Part shown: positions 52,166 to 54,623 of the stretch, in pieces
Position numbering within the stretch: the first letter of the stretch is position 1
How the letters are laid out: each line of letters opens with the position of its first letter
DNA from: Candidatus Gastranaerophilales bacterium
Lineage (GTDB): Bacteria > Cyanobacteriota > Vampirovibrionia > Gastranaerophilales > Gastranaerophilaceae
Length of the DNA stretch: 54,623 nt
Reading direction: 5' to 3'
NCBI GenBank assembly: GCA_944322935.1
Contig: CALUQO010000016.1
Location: 1 to 54,623, forward strand
Translations under genes and position numbers: made by a program
Notes under the pieces: model-generated
Seen by the model: the letters and a program-made list of their open reading frames with translations, nothing else
The model's database searches: none
Told to the model about the DNA's origin: nothing

Positions 52166-53743
52166 ATGATAAAAATTGATGCTTTAAAGAAGGATTTTCT
52201 TGCCTCTATTATTGTATTTTTAGTTGCAATGCCTCTTGCAATAGGTATTTCAATAGCCTGCGGTTTGCCGATATACTGCGGTATTATATCCGGTATAATA
52301 GGCGGCATTGTTGTAGGGGCATTATCAGGCAATTCATTACAGGTATCAGGCCCTGCTGCCGGATTGATTCTTATTGTTGTTGATATACTTAATACGCTCG
52401 GAGCGGAAAAACTATTTCTCATAATTTTTGTAGTCGGGCTTATGCAGATATTGTTCGGATTTCTTGCTCTGGGCAAGTGGTTCAGGGCTATATCTCCGGC
52501 AATTATTCAGGGCATGCTTGCGGGAATCGGTATATCAATTTTTCTTTCACAGTTTCACATAATGCTTGACAGCAAGCCAAACAATTCTTTCATAGAAAAT
52601 ATTTTTGACCTGTGGAATGTAATCGTTAACTCTGTTCTGCCTATGGATGGCTCAAGTCATCATCTTGCCTGCATAATAGGGGTTTTAACTATTGGTATAA
52701 TAATTGCCTGGGATTTAATACCGTCCAAGAAAATAAAAGCAATACCTGCTGCACTTGTTGCGGTAATAACAGCTTCACTTGTCGCCAATATTATGCATTT
52801 TGACATCAACTACATACAGGTAGACGGCAATTTCTGGGGAAGTGCAACTTTTATAAAACCTGAATTATTCAAATATGTGTTTGATATAAAAGTTTTGATA
52901 AGCGCGCTTGTAATAACATTTATAGCAAGTGCAGAAACGCTTTTGACCTCTACAGCGATAGATAAAATGAGCGACAAATCAAAAACAGACTATAACAAAG
53001 AAATCATAGCTCAGGGCGTAGGGAACTCGCTTTCCGGACTTGTCGGAGGTCTGCCTATCACCGGCGTAATAGTAAGAAGCGCCGCAAACATTAATGCACA
53101 GGCTCAAACTAGAATGTCCGCTATTTTACATGGCGTATGGATTTTGCTATTTGTCAGTTTTTTCCCTTCAATATTAAATTACATACCAATATCTTCGCTT
53201 GCCGCAATACTGGTTTACACAGGTTACAAGCTTGTTGATATAGATGCGGCAAAACACATTCTTAAACTCAGCAAGGGCGAATTCGCAATATATGTTATTA
53301 CACTGGTTGCAATATTGTTTACAAATCTGTTTGAAGGCATTGTTGCCGGTTTTATATGCGCTCTCATAAAAAGTGCATACAAGGTGCTGAAAGTTGATAT
53401 AGATACAGAAACCGACGAGCAAACCAACACAATAACTGCTAAAATCCACGGCAACATCACTTTTATACAGCTGCCCACTCTTATTGAAGCTTTAGAGAGC
53501 CTTCCTAAAAATAAAAATGTTGTATTGTGTGCCGAAAGACTCCACTACATTGACCACGCCTGCATTGATTTCATCAAAGAATGGGAACACGAACGTCAGG
53601 AAGAAATAAAATCACGCGGTTTAAATTATGATGTTCATGTTGCCTGGGAACAGATGAAAGAGACCTATCCATCTTTTAGATGGGGGCACTTCCACAAGGC
53701 TCACGAAGATAAAAAACAAAACAAAAACAGCGGTTTGCATTAA
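52166..53743 (+). CDS. SulP/SLC26-family anion transporter with STAS domain
   Basis: 525 residues with about 12-14 membrane helices and a C-terminal STAS domain (about 420-500; VLCAERLHYIDHACIDFIKEW). Motifs: VFLVAMPLAIGISIACGLP, GPAAGLILIVVDIL, AGIGISIFLSQFHIMLDSKP and GGLPITGVIVRSAANINAQAQTRMS. Likely transports sulfate, bicarbonate or another anion; the substrate cannot be assigned. A cyanobacterial bicarbonate transporter (BicA) is one family member, but no carboxysome genes are nearby. Start at ATG 52166; no strong SD seen. Confidence 0.88.
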   Translation: MIKIDALKKDFLASIIVFLVAMPLAIGISIACGLPIYCGIISGIIGGIVVGALSGNSLQVSGPAAGLILIVVDILNTLGAEKLFLIIFVVGLMQILFGFLALGKWFRAISPAIIQGMLAGIGISIFLSQFHIMLDSKPNNSFIENIFDLWNVIVNSVLPMDGSSHHLACIIGVLTIGIIIAWDLIPSKKIKAIPAALVAVITASLVANIMHFDINYIQVDGNFWGSATFIKPELFKYVFDIKVLISALVITFIASAETLLTSTAIDKMSDKSKTDYNKEIIAQGVGNSLSGLVGGLPITGVIVRSAANINAQAQTRMSAILHGVWILLFVSFFPSILNYIPISSLAAILVYTGYKLVDIDAAKHILKLSKGEFAIYVITLVAILFTNLFEGIVAGFICALIKSAYKVLKVDIDTETDEQTNTITAKIHGNITFIQLPTLIEALESLPKNKNVVLCAERLHYIDHACIDFIKEWEHERQEEIKSRGLNYDVHVAWEQMKETYPSFRWGHFHKAHEDKKQNKNSGLH

Positions 53744-53784
53744 GTATTTGTCATTCTGAAGCATCAGGTTTTGCGGTAACATAT

Positions 53785-53940
53785 CAATCGTTTGTGTTCA
53801 GAATCTGAACAGTTGGGAAATTTGGCTTAAATGGTTATGTAAAATCTTTTATGCGCTAAAATGAGTGCATTTATTATACGCTTTATTTTCTTTAGATACT
53901 TTTCTTTCTTTTTTGCGACGAAAAGAAAGAAAAGTATCGC
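53785..53940 (+). repeat. Interspersed repeat copy R2 with 18-bp palindrome
   Basis: Matches R1 (46-175) in inverted orientation. It ends in a perfect 18-bp inverted repeat GATACTTTTCTTTCTTTT (53895-53912) / complement (53921-53938) with loop TTGCGACG. Confidence 0.75.
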
Positions 53941-54024
53941 AATACTCTACGAGCATCCTGATTCGTACGGCTCGCCTTCGGCTTGCCAACGACTCAAGCA
54001 AGAAAGAAAAAGACGCTAATCAAA

Positions 54025-54111
54025 AAACACTGTAAATTTTTAGAATAAATTTTGCATCCACTCCACTCTGTTTCGGTCTGTCAAAATTCACTCTAAAAAC
54101 TAACAGTGTTT
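54025..54111. repeat. 30-bp imperfect inverted repeat
   Basis: Arms 54025-54054 and 54082-54111 agree at 26 of 30 positions, starting AAACACTGT. The 27-bp interior is CA-TCCACTCC-rich. May fold into a long hairpin RNA or be the terminal repeats of a small inserted element. Confidence 0.6.
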
Positions 54112-54199
54112 AGCCGTATTCCGGCGGCAAAGCCGCACACCGCTTACGCGGTAAGTGTTGTTATTTAATTTTCATTTCCGAGTGTGATAATACACAATA

Positions 54200-54220
54200 A
54201 CGGCTCACTTTGTGAGCCGT
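54200..54220. repeat. Perfect 9-bp hairpin
   Basis: ACGGCTCAC, loop TTT, GTGAGCCGT, followed by AGGGGGTTCGGGGCGTAGCCC, itself short palindromic sequence. Confidence 0.5.
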
Positions 54221-54378
54221 AGGGGGTTCGGGGCGTAGCCCTGATGGAATACAGTTAGAGATTTTTAACGAAGGAATGAAAATTTACCGTACCGATTTTG
54301 ACATTTTGGGAGTGGACGGAAATTTTCGTTTCTGAGTTTTAAAATCTCTTTTATACAGCGTTATTTTCTCTTTCTTTG

Positions 54379-54470
54379 GTTCATTTCTTTCTCTTTTGAT
54401 CGCAAAAAAGAGAAAGAAATGAACATATAAAAACATAAAAAAATAAAACGTATTTATTTTACACTTTTTA
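54379..54470 (-). repeat. Interspersed repeat copy R3 with 19-bp palindrome
   Basis: Perfect 19-bp inverted repeat (54379-54397 and 54406-54424, GTTCATTTCTTTCTCTTTT) around GATCGCAA. Then GAACATATAAAAACATAAAAAAATAAA, matching R1. Loop and pyrimidine-run design are the same as R2. Confidence 0.65.
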
Positions 54471-54509
54471 ATGTCGCAGTCCAGATTTTAGTCTGCCGAT
54501 ACAAGAACG

Positions 54510-54623
54510 TTATTCCCTGCCGACTTTCCAGCGTAAGCCGGCGGTAAGTGAGACACCGTTTCTGCCTCCGTTGTGTATCATTGCCTGGCCAAAAGCTAGG
54601 AATTTATCCTTAAATCGTTTTTG
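54510..54623 (-). CDS. 3' end of a second autotransporter (partial)
   Basis: The last 37 codons plus stop, running off the window: KRFKDKFLAFGQAM, IHNGGRNGVSLTAGLRWKVGRE. It aligns with the end of the 2568-residue autotransporter (KNFKDRFGGFLQFVIRNGGR, then TGIGFSGGLQIKLGK). So a second autotransporter barrel lies to the right on the minus strand. Like the first, it lacks a final Phe or Trp. Confidence 0.75.
   Translation of the reverse strand, partial: QKRFKDKFLAFGQAMIHNGGRNGVSLTAGLRWKVGRE

Larger units (their letters stand above)
53744..54509. other. Hairpin-rich non-coding block (766 bp)
   Basis: No supported gene. Holds repeat copies R2 and R3 in opposite orientation, two long perfect palindromes, a 30-bp imperfect inverted repeat and a 9-bp hairpin. 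GC and palindrome density stand out against the coding sequence. A short spurious frame (RTARLRLAND...) runs through it. Confidence 0.6.

Noticed and set aside
52166-53743. BicA bicarbonate transporter as evidence of carbon fixation
   Set aside because: SulP family members are diverse and no carboxysome or photosynthesis genes are present.
1-54623. CRISPR array
   Set aside because: No regularly spaced short direct repeats were seen; repeats here are hairpins and protein-coding repeats.

Overview
The window looks like chromosome of a low-GC, diderm bacterium. My best guess is a gut relative of the non-photosynthetic Cyanobacteria (Melainabacteria/Vampirovibrionia, order Gastranaerophilales). 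The diderm call rests on autotransporters, a TolC-like outer-membrane factor, a LolA-like carrier, TonB/TolA-like proteins and an AsmA-family protein. The lineage call is inference: sigma-70 style, Rex, low GC, and several lineage-specific-looking proteins carrying an N-terminal F-K-G or N-F-G peptide. No rRNA or other decisive marker is present. Core genes (dnaG-rpoD, glyA, a WecA/TagO-type transferase, isocitrate dehydrogenase, rex) alternate with envelope and accessory modules.

Layout. 1-4440: a lipid-linked sugar module (ArnT-like transferase, GtrB/ArnC-like GT2, YdjC/HpnK deacetylase) and a helical repeat protein. 4490-6370: a phage relic, a prohead-protease/nuclease/scaffold fusion, then a junction and a small phage-like ORF. 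6680-10420: a six-gene cassette resembling the accessory half of aryl-polyene clusters (two ACPs, COG4648 membrane protein, AMP-ligase fused to a FabZ-like dehydratase, thioesterase, LolA-like carrier), with no ketosynthase or ketoreductase here. 10492-17202: YjbQ, a secreted VWA protein, and a convergent five-gene envelope operon with a glycine-zipper lipo/secreted protein, a VWA anchor, an eight-TM protein and two TonB/TolA-like proteins.

17446-24329: glyA, WecA-like transferase, small ORFs, an EF-hand protein, an S4 RNA-binding protein, a secreted paralogue, pncC and icd, a gene remnant and a secreted-type FKG protein. 24330-28375: an inverted-repeat-bounded candidate RNA, tRNA-Gln, and a three-copy array of a Cys-rich small protein (minus strand) divergent from a DUF4013-like membrane protein (plus strand). 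Two of the array units arose by an exact, very recent 1206-bp tandem duplication. 28566-36272: a 2568-residue autotransporter with Pmp-like and FFGGTNNI-type repeats.

36729-54623: rpoD and dnaG operon, small secreted and FKG-type proteins including a kinase-like one, a UDG-like protein, marR-emrB efflux operon with a readable operator, DUF2023, YbaK, thioredoxin, Rex, a tolC-asmA envelope operon, a SulP transporter, a hairpin-rich 700-bp non-coding block, and the 3' end of a second autotransporter. Related palindromic repeats sit at both ends of the window.

All calls are from reading translations and motifs; no database search was run.
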